A stretch of DNA of 64,000 bases. Source: Nostoc carneum NIES-2107 (GTDB lineage Bacteria; Cyanobacteriota; Cyanobacteriia; Cyanobacteriales; Nostocaceae). The notes below the pieces were generated by a model. The model made no database searches. It had not been told where the DNA came from and saw nothing but the letters and a program-made list of their open reading frames with translations. The stretch lies in the NCBI GenBank assembly GCA_002368155.1, contig AP018180.1, positions 3,350,719 through 3,414,718 on the forward strand, read 5' to 3'. Below are positions 52,685 to 62,546 of the stretch, one piece after another. The first letter of the stretch is position 1. Every line of letters begins with the position of its first letter. A program made the position numbers and the translations under genes.

Positions 52685-53413
52685 TTAATCACGACCATTC
52701 AAGGCAATTAACAGCCGCAAAATAAAAATGAATAAGTTGATGTAGGTGAGGTACATAGACAAAGCCGCAGGCAAGTACTGATCGTTACGATAAGTACGTG
52801 GCAAGATGTAAAAATCAACCACAGATGCGCCGACGAACAAAAATACGCCCAAACCAGAAATAGCAATTTCTAGCCAGGTTGGTGTATAAACACCGAACAA
52901 AGCAAAGACAAACTGAGTCAAACAGACAACTACTAAGGCAATGATGCCGAGAGAGATGGTTTTACTTAAAGCCATCCCGTCTTGTTCCGAAAGATTGGAA
53001 CCTATTTGGCGGGCAACAATAAAGGTAACACCACAACCCAAGGCAGCTAAACCAATACCTTGAATCCCGACACCTTGAGTTCTTAAGGCGACAAATACCA
53101 AGCCACTGAGAGTATATCCCGATAAGAGGCTGTAGGTAGCCAATAGTGGTAGCGCCAAACCTTTGTTGCCTTTTTCGGCAACATTTTGCGCCACAAAGAA
53201 CAAAATTAGCTCTAGAATTACTGCACCAATAAAGGTGGGGAAGAAAATTCCGGGATTAGTACGGATAACTCCCAAACCACCGTAGGTTCCCAGTGCTGTG
53301 AGTACAAGACCGCCACCGACATAAGGAAGGGCATTGGCAATTACATTAGGGCCAACGAGGGCTTGAGTTCTAGCGTCCCGAATGGCATCACGAAAATTGC
53401 TGGTGTTGCTCAT
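52685..53413 (-). CDS. Bax inhibitor-1 (BI-1/YccA-like) membrane protein
   Basis: 242 residues with seven predicted membrane helices from about residue 28 on. Family features are GIFFPTFIGAVILELILFFVAQ, TYSLLSGYTLSGLVFVAL, SVVDFYILPRTYRNDQYLPAALSMYLTYINLFIFILRLL. The last helix segment with Asp residues (VDFY) matches the pH-sensing pair of BI-1 channels. BI-1 proteins act as calcium leak channels in the bacteria studied; the role here is inferred. It is an independent transcript with its own terminator, divergent from sigF. Confidence 0.92.
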   Translation of the reverse strand: MSNTSNFRDAIRDARTQALVGPNVIANALPYVGGGLVLTALGTYGGLGVIRTNPGIFFPTFIGAVILELILFFVAQNVAEKGNKGLALPLLATYSLLSGYTLSGLVFVALRTQGVGIQGIGLAALGCGVTFIVARQIGSNLSEQDGMALSKTISLGIIALVVVCLTQFVFALFGVYTPTWLEIAISGLGVFLFVGASVVDFYILPRTYRNDQYLPAALSMYLTYINLFIFILRLLIALNGRD

Positions 53414-54043
53414 ATTTAAAAACGTGTTTTACAGATAAACATTCTGCCTTACTCTCATTTTTACCAATATCTGCGGCTGGTAACCAGGGAGTACGGCTAG
53501 ATAAATTATGTTTTTTGATGTATTTATCAAATCACAATGATAATTTTGTGCTTAAAAAATCTTATTCTTGAGTTTTTGGAGACTCTACAGTATTGTTCCT
53601 ACTGACAGAAAATTCTTGGTTGTCCTGCCCCAGGGCAAAGGTAAGGATCGGTAATATTGAGTCAGTAAATTAGAAACAGCCAAAATAGTGCGATTGAGAT
53701 AACTTCTCGATGTCCAGCAATCTCCGCAAATGCTGGTATGGTTAGTTCTGATAGCAGGATGGGCAATCTAAATTTATAGATAGATTGGCAGTATTTTTTT
53801 CTCATTCAACTCAGCAAGCAAGATACTCGTTGAGAAATGTATGTATTTTTAAGCAGAAATATTTAAGGTGTGTTGCCAGAACTCAAAATAATGAGCTTCT
53901 GCAAATTGTTGTGGAGAAAACTACTTTTACCAACAACATATATCAATAAAAAATCATGCGTGTAAATACTGAATTCAAGCTTCGATACCCTAATAAGTTC
54001 AGTATAACGACGATGGTTTATTCAGTCTCGTCTAAGGAAAATA
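53414..54043. other. 630-bp divergent gap with a candidate small RNA
   Basis: Between the BI-1 and sigF genes. 53714-53736 forms a hairpin (CCAGCA/TGCTGG) and 53764-53787 another (CAATCTA/TAGATTG), followed within a few bases by TTTTTTT (53794-53800). The two hairpins with a T-run could be the 3' part of a plus-strand small RNA. No known family recognised; the rest holds no gene. Confidence 0.35.
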
Positions 54044-54901
54044 ATGACAGCTTTGATAACAATATACGCAACTCCATTTCTTCAGAAAAAGGAGTTACAA
54101 CAAAGGAATTTTTATATGGCAGCAAGTGAGTCCTCTGTGCGAATAGATGGTATAGAGCTATTACACTTATACCACCAGAATCCTTCTATTAAACTTCGTA
54201 ATCAACTTGTACAGCTACATACTGGTTTAGTACGGAAGATGGCTCACAAATTTAGCCATCAATGTAATGAACCTTATGAAGATTTAGAACAAATCGGTTA
54301 TTTTGGTTTGATTAGAGCCATTGAACGTTTTGATCCCAGCCAAGGATATGCGTTTAGTTCATTCGCCGTACCATATATTCGTGGAGAGATGCTGCATTTT
54401 CTGCGCGATCGCAGTACTCTATTAAAAATTCCCCGGCGTTGGCAAGAATTATATAACGAGGGGCAAAAGGTTCGCAAAGAATTATCAATTGCTTTAGGTC
54501 GCCCTCCTAAAGATTCTGAAATTGCTAAACAGCTGCATGTCTCTGTTCAAGAATGGCAAGAAACTAAATTAGCTGCTCAAAATCGGATGCCTTTAAGTTT
54601 AGATGCTACAGCAGTTCATTATGTTGATTGTCAAATAACTTTAGGTGAAGCCCTTCCTTGTCCTCGTTCTAGTGCACTTCAGCAACAAGAAGAAGAACGT
54701 CAACAACTGCAAGGTGCCATCAGTTTATTAGAAGAAAAGCCGCGCATGGCAGTTGAATTAGTATTCTTAAAAGAACTTTCCCGTAAAGATGCAGCTAAAA
54801 ATATTGGTACCAGTCCGATGACAGTAACACGATATCTGCAAAAGGGAATTCAAGATTTAATTTCCTATTTACAACCGCAAGCTGTTGCTAATGGGTCATA
54901 G
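54044..54901 (+). CDS. sigF: RNA polymerase sigma factor, group 3 (SigF type)
   Basis: 285 residues. Region 2 has DLEQIGYFGLIRAIERFDPSQGYAFSSFAVPYIRGEMLHFLRD, which matches the sigma-B/F/G class. Region 3 covers KIPRRWQELYNEGQKVRKEL and region 4 has ELSRKDAAKNIGTSPMTVTRYLQKG for -35 recognition. Two starts are possible: ATG 54044 (AAGGAA 5 bases upstream) and ATG 54116 (AAGGAA 7 bases upstream, MAASESSVRIDG); the second gives a length more typical of the family. Cyanobacterial SigF is linked to pilus and envelope genes. It stands alone, convergent with chlD. Confidence 0.92.
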   Translation: MTALITIYATPFLQKKELQQRNFYMAASESSVRIDGIELLHLYHQNPSIKLRNQLVQLHTGLVRKMAHKFSHQCNEPYEDLEQIGYFGLIRAIERFDPSQGYAFSSFAVPYIRGEMLHFLRDRSTLLKIPRRWQELYNEGQKVRKELSIALGRPPKDSEIAKQLHVSVQEWQETKLAAQNRMPLSLDATAVHYVDCQITLGEALPCPRSSALQQQEEERQQLQGAISLLEEKPRMAVELVFLKELSRKDAAKNIGTSPMTVTRYLQKGIQDLISYLQPQAVANGS

Positions 54902-54969
54902 TCAGTCATCAAAAGTCTATAGTTAATTAACTGTTGACTCTTGACCCTTGACCCTCAACTCTAAACTAA

Positions 54970-57003
54970 TTACCTAGATTTTAAATCCGCGATCGCACCT
55001 TTAGTCATGGCAGCAATCGCTTTATCGGTCGCTTTTGGCAAATGATAATATTTACCTCCGGCTGTTTGCGCTAATTCTTTGGCAAAGCCAGTGGAAACAA
55101 ATTTACTTTCAGTATCAATTACTAACAGTTGTATTCCCAAAGCGCGAATTCTCGCCGCAATTTCTAACAATTCGCTTTTGATATCTGGCTTTTCTCCTGG
55201 TTCCTGTGGTTCACCTAAGGAACGGGCTAAGGGTATATTACCCCGGCCATCGGTGATCGCTACAACCACAACTTGCCCAATATCTCCACTCATTTGAGCA
55301 TTTAACCCAACGCGTACAGCTTGGGTTAAACCATGCGCTAAGGGTGAACCGCCACCACAGGGTAGTCTTTCCAAACGGTTACGTGCTAAAGCAATGGAAC
55401 GAGTAGGAGGTAATAATACCTCTGCTTGTTCACCACGGAAAGGAATTAAGGCTATTTGGTCACGGTTTTGATATGCTTCGGTCAAAAGTTGCATGACTGC
55501 ACCTTTAGCTGACTGCATCCGGTTGAGGGCCATGGAGCCAGAAGCATCTACTACAAATACTACCAACGCCCCGGCTTTGCGTACTAACCGCTTGGCTCGG
55601 ATGTCTCCCTGTTCAACTATGACTTTGCGATCAGGGTGTCTTTCTCTACGTGCTTTTTGATACGGTGCTGCGGCTCTGAGTGTGGCATCTACGGCAATAC
55701 GTCTCACCTTGCCTTTGGGCAACATGGGCTTAATGTAGCGTCCCCGGTCGTCTGAGAAGATAATACTGCGGCTACCAGACTTACCTTGCCTCTTTGCCAT
55801 CTGAGCAAAATAAAGCACAGTATCATCAAGGATCACCCCTTCTGGATCGAAGATAAATTCTTCGGGGATGCTGGGTGGTTCTTGTTGTTCTTGTTCCTCT
55901 TGTTCTTGTTCTTCTTCCTGTTCCTCTTGTTCAGATTCGTCCTGATTTTCTGGTGGCTGAGGTGGTGGAGGGGGTGGAGGGGGTGCTTGTTGTTCTGGTG
56001 GCGGTGTCTGCACAACTGTGGCGCGGGGAACAATTACTAATTCCACAGCGCGGCGTAAGTCTTCTGCGTTGACAGTGTTGCGTCCATCTAAAGCCGCAGC
56101 CGCTTTTGCAACTCGCACCGCAAATAACTCGGCGCGGTGTCCTTGAACACCACCACGAATAGCTTCGTTTACCAAGTAAGCAATTTGATCGTGGGTAATA
56201 ATGACATCTTTCAACCATTCCCGCGCCAGGATAATTTGAGTTTTTAGTCCGTCTAAGTCTTCGTTATATTGTTCTAGGAACTCTTGGGGAGATACAGAAT
56301 AAGCGATCGCTTGTTCAACTGCTTGTACTCTTTGATCTAAACCCAGGACTCCATCTGCTGAGAGAGCGATCGCAATTCTATCTAGTAAATGCTCCCGTAA
56401 TGCGCCTTCTTCTGGGTTGTAGGTAGCAATAAACAAAGGTTTGCAGGGATGCTGAAAGCTAATCCCTTCCCGTTCAATTTGGTTGCGTCCTTCCGATAAT
56501 ACTGTTAATAGCTGATTGCTAATTTGGTCATCTAATAAGTTGATTTCATCCACATACAGCACACCACGATTGGCTGTAGCGAGTAACCCAGGCTGAAATA
56601 CAGTGTCGCCTTGTTGTACCGACTTTTCCACATCCACAGAACCCAGGAGTCTGTCTTCTGTCACCCCAAGGGGAATTTGCACAAACGGCGCAGGGACAAT
56701 TGCTGTGGGAACTGCTTGAATATCTTTATCTGCGTATTCTGCTAAAAGTAGATCGTCCCAATCTTGGGGTTGATTGGGGTCACAGTTACTAATCGAACCT
56801 TCAACAACTTCAATGGGTGGTAGCAAGGCGTGAATTGCACGCGCCATCACAGATTTTGCCGTACCACGACGGCCTGCGATCGCCACTCCACCCAATTCAG
56901 GATCGACTGCTGCTAAGAGTAAAGCTAATTTAATCGCTTCTTGTCCGACTACGGCTGTCAGCGGGAAGGAAGTGACTTTAGGGGTGATAGTAGGCGCAGG
57001 CAT
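54970..57003 (-). CDS. chlD: magnesium chelatase subunit D (chlorophyll synthesis)
   Basis: 677 residues, normal for ChlD. The N-terminal AAA domain (about 1-330) has a Walker A-like [13 protein letters not shown], sensor [11 protein letters not shown] and the insert typical of ChlI/ChlD. A linker (about 330-385) is a Pro stretch followed by a very acidic Glu/Gln run. The C-terminal VWA domain (about 475-677) has the MIDAS motif DASGSMA (near 487) and the Thr and Asp elements in [12 protein letters not shown]. With ChlI and ChlH it inserts Mg into protoporphyrin IX. It is oriented against sigF; ChlI and ChlH are not in the window. Confidence 0.97.
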   Translation of the reverse strand: MPAPTITPKVTSFPLTAVVGQEAIKLALLLAAVDPELGGVAIAGRRGTAKSVMARAIHALLPPIEVVEGSISNCDPNQPQDWDDLLLAEYADKDIQAVPTAIVPAPFVQIPLGVTEDRLLGSVDVEKSVQQGDTVFQPGLLATANRGVLYVDEINLLDDQISNQLLTVLSEGRNQIEREGISFQHPCKPLFIATYNPEEGALREHLLDRIAIALSADGVLGLDQRVQAVEQAIAYSVSPQEFLEQYNEDLDGLKTQIILAREWLKDVIITHDQIAYLVNEAIRGGVQGHRAELFAVRVAKAAAALDGRNTVNAEDLRRAVELVIVPRATVVQTPPPEQQAPPPPPPPPQPPENQDESEQEEQEEEQEQEEQEQQEPPSIPEEFIFDPEGVILDDTVLYFAQMAKRQGKSGSRSIIFSDDRGRYIKPMLPKGKVRRIAVDATLRAAAPYQKARRERHPDRKVIVEQGDIRAKRLVRKAGALVVFVVDASGSMALNRMQSAKGAVMQLLTEAYQNRDQIALIPFRGEQAEVLLPPTRSIALARNRLERLPCGGGSPLAHGLTQAVRVGLNAQMSGDIGQVVVVAITDGRGNIPLARSLGEPQEPGEKPDIKSELLEIAARIRALGIQLLVIDTESKFVSTGFAKELAQTAGGKYYHLPKATDKAIAAMTKGAIADLKSR

Positions 57004-57099
57004 TGTTTGGCAATATAGCTAGTCTCGGCTTTTAGCATATCAAGCTTCTGGCACATTTAGAATAAGTGTTGTGACAACTTTCCCCAAGGAGCAAGATTG

Positions 57100-57687
57100 A
57101 TGAGTATTGCTCAGGCTAAACGCTTCACTCTAGACGAATACCACAGACTTACAGATTTAGGTTTTTTCCATGAGGATGACCATATTGAATTAGTCAACGG
57201 AGAAATCATCGAAATGGTATCGAAAGGTAAGGCACATGAAACTTGTTTAAGAAATTTGTGGAAACTGTTACCGAAGTTAGTAGAAGATAGAGCAACTTTG
57301 CAATCTCAAGCGCCAATTACAATACCCCCTAACAGCGAACCTGAACCAGATTTTGCGATTGTTAAAAACAAAGATGATAATTATCTATCGGCCCACCCAG
57401 CACCTAGTGATGTGTTACTGGTTATAGAAGTTTCAGATTCTTCTTTAGATTATGACCAAGTTGTAAAAATTCCCCTTTATGCTCAAGCTGGAATTACTGA
57501 TTATTGGATATTTAATTTATTTGATAATCACCTAGAATGTTACAGCGAACCTTATGCAGATAGTTTAGGAAAATACGGTTATTCAATTAAGAGAATCGTC
57601 TTGCCTAATCAAACGATAAGTTTATCTTGTTTTCCTGATTTATCTCTTGATTTAAGCAAAATATTTCCGCCAAAGCTTAATTTTTAA
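57100..57687 (+). CDS. Uma2-family protein (DUF820, PD-(D/E)xK fold)
   Basis: 195 residues from ATG 57100 (AAGGAGC 8 bases upstream). Typical Uma2 features: FTLDEYHRLTDLGFFHEDDHIELVNGEIIEM, EPDFAIVKNKDD (catalytic Asp near 90) and DVLLVIEVSDSSLDYDQVVKIPLYAQAGITDYWIFNL with the Glu of the ExS/K-like site. Uma2 proteins occur in large numbers in cyanobacteria; their substrate is unknown. The next gene starts 7 bases after its stop, so the two are likely cotranscribed. Confidence 0.9.
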   Translation: MSIAQAKRFTLDEYHRLTDLGFFHEDDHIELVNGEIIEMVSKGKAHETCLRNLWKLLPKLVEDRATLQSQAPITIPPNSEPEPDFAIVKNKDDNYLSAHPAPSDVLLVIEVSDSSLDYDQVVKIPLYAQAGITDYWIFNLFDNHLECYSEPYADSLGKYGYSIKRIVLPNQTISLSCFPDLSLDLSKIFPPKLNF

Positions 57688-57694
57688 TTTGTTT

Positions 57695-58309
57695 ATGACT
57701 TATAGTGATTTTAAACTAGCTGAGATTATTGATGCTTTTGGTTTAACTATCCACGAATCATCTGGAATGTTTGCCAGCATCCAAGAGCAAGAATGTAGCG
57801 ATTTATTATCTACTATCCTCAAAGAAAATGTTGATTTAGCAGTCGCTATTAGTTCCGAGAAAGCTCGCAGCGAGATGATTATTAGCCCAATACTATTAGA
57901 AATTAGGCGGAAATTTAATTATGAAATCAGTTTATTTTCTGGAGTTGATTTTACAGTTGATAGCCAACGCGGACTCAATGGTTTTTGTGATTTTATCTTA
58001 AGTCTATCTTCCGAGCAGTTACTTGTACGCAGTCCAGTTGTTGTGCTTGTAGAAAGCAAGAATGAAAATTTAAGGTCTGGGTTAGCACAATGTATTGCCG
58101 AAATGGTAGCCGCCCAATTATTTAACGATAAAAATCAAAATCGCATCAAGGCTATATATGGTGCTGTAACTATCGGGACTATCTGGCAATTTCTCAAGCT
58201 AGAAGGAAATATAGTTTCGATTGATTTGAGCGAATATTACATCAAAGATGTTAAGAAGATATTAGGCATTTTGTATAGTGCGATCGCCGAAAATAAACAA
58301 TCAAATTAA
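57695..58309 (+). CDS. PD-(D/E)xK nuclease-like protein, unknown role
   Basis: 204 residues from ATG 57695 (TTG two codons earlier is less likely). Core motif: Asp in GFCDFILSLSSEQ (near 103) and ESK in VVVLVESKNENLRSG (near 120), the spacing of a PD-(D/E)xK nuclease core, with GLAQCIAEMVAAQLFN as the following helix. N-terminal 45 residues are helical. I do not recognise a named family. It lies 7 bases behind the Uma2 gene and 81 before the HEPN-RNase III gene on the same strand. Confidence 0.7.
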   Translation: MTYSDFKLAEIIDAFGLTIHESSGMFASIQEQECSDLLSTILKENVDLAVAISSEKARSEMIISPILLEIRRKFNYEISLFSGVDFTVDSQRGLNGFCDFILSLSSEQLLVRSPVVVLVESKNENLRSGLAQCIAEMVAAQLFNDKNQNRIKAIYGAVTIGTIWQFLKLEGNIVSIDLSEYYIKDVKKILGILYSAIAENKQSN

Positions 58310-58390
58310 TATTATTAATTTGATTAATTAGTGACAAGGTTAAAATTTCTCAATACTATTGAACAAATAAATCTAATATAGAATACTTAA

Positions 58391-59554
58391 ATGGCTATTA
58401 GTAACCACGAAAGAGTTAACAGAGCTTTAATTACTTTAGGACAAGGTTTATATCCTTATATAAAAAAGAAAATGCAATCAGTACATGGTACTGGCTGGCT
58501 AGGAATTGCCAAATCTTATTTATCTGATGACCAAAGTTTAAGACGTAAACCAGAAGAAATTCTGCAAGAAGATGTCGCTGCTATATTAAAATTAATGATC
58601 AAGCAGTGGGATCAGGTCTTCAAGAAAAACTTGACTAATAGTGAACGAGCTCTCATTAGCGAACTACTGGAAGTACGTAATAAATGGGCGCATCAATCGC
58701 GCTTTTCTACAGATGACACATATCGCGCTCTCGATAGCATTGCTCGACTACTCAAATTTACCTCAGCGACAGTAGAAGCAGATATTGTAGAAAAACAAAA
58801 ACAAGAAATTTTGCAGATACTTTCTCCAGAAAAAGCAGAAAAAGCTCTTATTCAAGAGAAATTAGCTGATATAAATAAACTGTTAATCTTCCGTGACGAA
58901 AGACTATTACGCCGTGCGCTTACCCACCGTTCTTATGTTCATGAAAATCCAGGTGAAGGTGAACATAACGAACGCTTAGAATTTCTGGGTGATGCTTTGC
59001 TAAATTATTTAAGCGGTGAGTATCTCTATAATCGTCACCCAGAAAAGGGAGAAGATGAATTAACAAGGCGACGTTCTGCATTAGTTGATGAAAAACAATT
59101 AGCAAAGTTTGCTATTGAGGTAGGTTTAGATTTTAGAATGCGCCTAGGAAAGGGTGCAATTAGAGATGGTGGCTACCAAAATCCTAATTTACTCAGTAGT
59201 ACCTTTGAAGCAGTTCTAGCCGCTTATTATTTAGATAACGATTCCAATATTGAATCGGTACGCGCCATTGTCGCACCACTATTTGATTCTGTACCAGAAC
59301 AAGTTGTTGTGATTCGTTCTAATGTAGATTCTAAAAATCGCTTTCAAGAATGGGTACAACGCAACGTTAGCCCAACTCCTCCCGTATACGAGACAGTACA
59401 AATAGGTGGTTTATCTCATGCGCCGGAGTTTTTAGCTAAAGTATTTGTTGATAAAAAAGAGTATGGAGAAGGAAAAGGACGTAACAAGAAAGATGCTGAA
59501 AAAGCTGCGGCTGAAGATGCATTAGCTAAATTAAAAAGACAAGGATTGCTGTAA
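58391..59554 (+). CDS. ribonuclease III with N-terminal Swt1-type HEPN domain
   Basis: 387 residues, about 150 longer than standard RNase III. Residues 1-135 resemble the Swt1-type HEPN domain and contain RNKWAH (Arg96 and His101), the Rx4H motif of HEPN RNases. The RNase III domain (about 155-300) has NERLEFLGDALL (Glu194, Glu197, Asp201) and Glu273 in SSTFEAVLAAYYLD. The Asp expected three residues before Glu273 is Ser270, so one metal ligand is replaced. The dsRNA-binding domain follows (about 315-385; GEGKGRNKKDAEKAAAEDAL). Expected substrate: double-stranded RNA. A canonical rnc is probably elsewhere in the genome; a specialised role is inferred. Confidence 0.85.
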   Translation: MAISNHERVNRALITLGQGLYPYIKKKMQSVHGTGWLGIAKSYLSDDQSLRRKPEEILQEDVAAILKLMIKQWDQVFKKNLTNSERALISELLEVRNKWAHQSRFSTDDTYRALDSIARLLKFTSATVEADIVEKQKQEILQILSPEKAEKALIQEKLADINKLLIFRDERLLRRALTHRSYVHENPGEGEHNERLEFLGDALLNYLSGEYLYNRHPEKGEDELTRRRSALVDEKQLAKFAIEVGLDFRMRLGKGAIRDGGYQNPNLLSSTFEAVLAAYYLDNDSNIESVRAIVAPLFDSVPEQVVVIRSNVDSKNRFQEWVQRNVSPTPPVYETVQIGGLSHAPEFLAKVFVDKKEYGEGKGRNKKDAEKAAAEDALAKLKRQGLL

Positions 59555-59639
59555 ATAAAATTTTTGACTAGTGCATAGATACAAAATTATCTTTTGCATT
59601 GAATAAAATTGGTGAAGAAAATTCAATTTATCTGGAATC

Positions 59640-60163
<524 letters not shown>

Positions 60164-60381
60164 CCAAGAGCCACAAGTTTTTTTGTCCGTACCAGCCACC
60201 ACTGAATCTAGCGCAGCGTTCTCCAGTTGCGTCAACTTTTTTCTCGCGATCGCTTGACTTTTAAGACAGTCGCTACATCTCACATATGAGTCCTATAGAA
60301 ACTCGTATTTTCTAGTCAGCACTCAGCACCGGAAAATACTGCATTACAATTATTAACAGCTACTTCACATTTCTTTAAATC

Positions 60382-61332
60382 ATGCAGGTAACAACAGCGC
60401 CTTCTACCACTCCTATACCTGGCCAATACTGGCAATGGCGCGGGCAGAAAGTTTACTATGTACGAGCCGGAGAGCAACAAGCGCAACGTCCACCCTTGTT
60501 ATTAGTGCATGGGTTTGGTGCTTCTACAGACCACTGGCGCAAAAATATCACAGGACTGTGCCAAGATTTTCAAGTTTTTGCGATCGATTTATTAGGATTC
60601 GGGCGTTCAGCGAAGCCGAAGTTAGATTACAGTGGCGACTTGTGGCGAGATCAACTGCACGATTTTATTAATGAAATCATCGGTCAAAAAGCAGTTTTAG
60701 TCGGAAACTCTCTGGGTGGCTATGCTTCTTTGTGCGTTGCAGCACAATACCCCGATAGTGCAGATGCTGTAGTTTTACTCAACAGTGCAGGCCCCTTTAG
60801 CATCGAAAAGCCAACATCTGAACCGGAAGCTTTGCAATCACAAATTCAGCCTCTCAAACAAGAATCAGGATTGCAAAAGTTACTAGGCGATGGTGTGAAG
60901 TGGATGTTTCAGCAACCTTTAGCCCAGTTTTTATTATTTCAATACGTGCGCCAACGTTGGGTAATTCGCCAAACCCTAGAGAAAGTTTATTTAGATAAAA
61001 CTGCAATCACAGACCAGTTAGTAGAAGAAATTTATCGACCAGCTTACGATGCGGGTGCATTGGATGTGTTTGTCTCAGTTTTTAGTACTCCCCAAGGAGA
61101 AAAAGTTGATGTATTGCTCAAACAATTAACTTGTCCTTTATTGTTGTTGTGGGGAGAAGCCGATCCTTGGATGAATGCTAGAGAACGTTCTCAAAAGTTT
61201 CGCCAATATTATCCACAACTACAAGAATATTTTCTATCTGCGGGTCATTGTCCCCATGATGAAATACCAGACCAAGTTAACTCACTTTTACGAGATTGGA
61301 TGTTAGGAAATACCCAGCTTTTAAGCATATAA
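60382..61332 (+). CDS. alpha/beta-fold hydrolase
   Basis: 316 residues. LLLVHGFGASTDHWRKN carries the oxyanion-hole HGFG. The nucleophile Ser is in VLVGNSLGGYAS (near 113), an acid Asp in LLWGEADPWMNARE (near 258) and the His in SAGHCPHDEIP (near 288). The complete triad supports an esterase, epoxide-hydrolase-like or lyase-type enzyme. Cyanobacterial relatives of this length are often annotated as general alpha/beta hydrolases, with no known substrate. No signal peptide. It precedes a zinc alcohol dehydrogenase gene by 154 bases with a repeat between. Confidence 0.9.
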   Translation: MQVTTAPSTTPIPGQYWQWRGQKVYYVRAGEQQAQRPPLLLVHGFGASTDHWRKNITGLCQDFQVFAIDLLGFGRSAKPKLDYSGDLWRDQLHDFINEIIGQKAVLVGNSLGGYASLCVAAQYPDSADAVVLLNSAGPFSIEKPTSEPEALQSQIQPLKQESGLQKLLGDGVKWMFQQPLAQFLLFQYVRQRWVIRQTLEKVYLDKTAITDQLVEEIYRPAYDAGALDVFVSVFSTPQGEKVDVLLKQLTCPLLLLWGEADPWMNARERSQKFRQYYPQLQEYFLSAGHCPHDEIPDQVNSLLRDWMLGNTQLLSI

Positions 61333-61359
61333 GAAAGCACATTGAGACTGCAGAGGGAT

Positions 61360-61412
61360 GAAGGGACAGAGACGCGATGGAGGGAGAGAGACGCGATGAA
61401 TCGCGTCTCTAC
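61360..61412. repeat. GACGCGAT(G/T)AATCGCGTC-type palindrome with a partial copy
   Basis: A partial unit (AGAGACGCGATGG, about 61369) and a complete 24-bp palindrome (arms AGAGACGCGAT, 61387-61410), with GGAGGGAGAGAG between. Confidence 0.75.
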
Positions 61413-61486
61413 AATTTTTGACTCAGGACTTTAAAGCTAGTCACTCTGGTCAGAAAATAAAATTAGAAGAATTTTTTTTATTAATT

Positions 61487-62470
61487 ATGCGTGCAATGAT
61501 ACTAGAGGCACCACACCAACCTCTGCAATTAGCAGACTTACCAGTGCCGAAACCCAATCCAGAGCAAGTATTAATTCGCATCCACGCCTGTGCTGTTTGT
61601 CGCACAGATTTGCATATAGTTGATGGAGAATTGACTCATCCCAAATTACCGTTAATACCTGGGCATCAAATAGTCGGTACTATAGAAGCAAAAGGCGATC
61701 GCGTTGAGCAATTTACTATTGGTCAGCGGGTTGGTGTTCCTTGGTTAGGGCACACTTGCGATCGCTGTCTGTATTGCCTTTCCCATCGTGAAAATCTCTG
61801 CGATTATGCTGAATTCACAGGTTACAATATTGACGGCGGTTATGCTGATTACACTGTCGCTGACCATCGCTTCTGCTTTCCTCTAGACCCCAGCTTCCCT
61901 GACTTGCAAGCTGCACCTTTATTATGTGGCGGTTTAATTGGTTATCGCGCTTATCGCATGGCTGGTGATGCAGAAAAAATTGGCTTTTATGGCTTTGGTT
62001 CAGCGGCCCATATATTGATTCAACTAGCTCGCTATCAACAGCGTCAAGTATTTGCTTTTACCCGTAGTGGAGATACAGAAGGACAAGAATTCGCCCGTCA
62101 GTTAGGTGCAGTTTGGGCTGGAGACTCAGAGGAATTACCCCCAGAACCCTTAGATGCAGCAATTATTTTTGCTCCCATAGGTAAATTAGTTCCCGCCGCT
62201 TTACGGGCAGTAGCCAAAGGCGGTACGGTAGTTTGTGCAGGCATTCACATGAGTGATATTCCCGCATTTCCCTACGAAATTTTATGGGAAGAACGAGTAT
62301 TACGGTCTGTTGCTAACCTGACTCGTCAAGATGGCGAAGAGTTTCTCGCTTTAGCACCCAAAATCCCCATCCGCACAGAAATTAATACCTTTCCGCTCAC
62401 TCAAGCAAATGAGGCGTTAGATGCCCTGCGGAGTGGCAAAATTACAGGGTCAGCAGTTTTAGTAATTTGA
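61487..62470 (+). CDS. zinc-dependent alcohol dehydrogenase (MDR family)
   Basis: 327 residues from ATG 61487 (MRAMILEAPHQPLQLADL). The frame is open back to 61418, but the extra part comes from the repeat edge. The catalytic zinc ligand Cys is in HACAVCRTDLH and the His in PLIPGHQIVGT; the structural zinc site has CDRCLYCLSHRENLC (four Cys). The NAD(P) domain has GFYGFGSAAHILIQLA, a diverged GxGxxG. The substrate is an alcohol or aldehyde that cannot be specified. It follows the alpha/beta hydrolase gene on the same strand. Confidence 0.92.
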   Translation: MRAMILEAPHQPLQLADLPVPKPNPEQVLIRIHACAVCRTDLHIVDGELTHPKLPLIPGHQIVGTIEAKGDRVEQFTIGQRVGVPWLGHTCDRCLYCLSHRENLCDYAEFTGYNIDGGYADYTVADHRFCFPLDPSFPDLQAAPLLCGGLIGYRAYRMAGDAEKIGFYGFGSAAHILIQLARYQQRQVFAFTRSGDTEGQEFARQLGAVWAGDSEELPPEPLDAAIIFAPIGKLVPAALRAVAKGGTVVCAGIHMSDIPAFPYEILWEERVLRSVANLTRQDGEEFLALAPKIPIRTEINTFPLTQANEALDALRSGKITGSAVLVI

Positions 62471-62500
62471 AAAATTGGTAATTGGTAATTGGTAATGGGG
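62471..62500. repeat. ATTGGTA heptamer repeat
   Basis: About four GGTAATT units directly after the alcohol dehydrogenase stop codon. Confidence 0.7.
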
Positions 62501-62546
62501 ATTTATCCTCTGTTTTCTTTGCTTTTTTAAAGATGCTCAGACTATC

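Noticed and set aside
55786-56072. Leu/Phe-rich and Trp-rich frames opposite chlD
   Set aside because: These are the antisense of the acidic/proline-rich linker codons of ChlD; the hydrophobic look is a by-product of GAA/CCA repeats.
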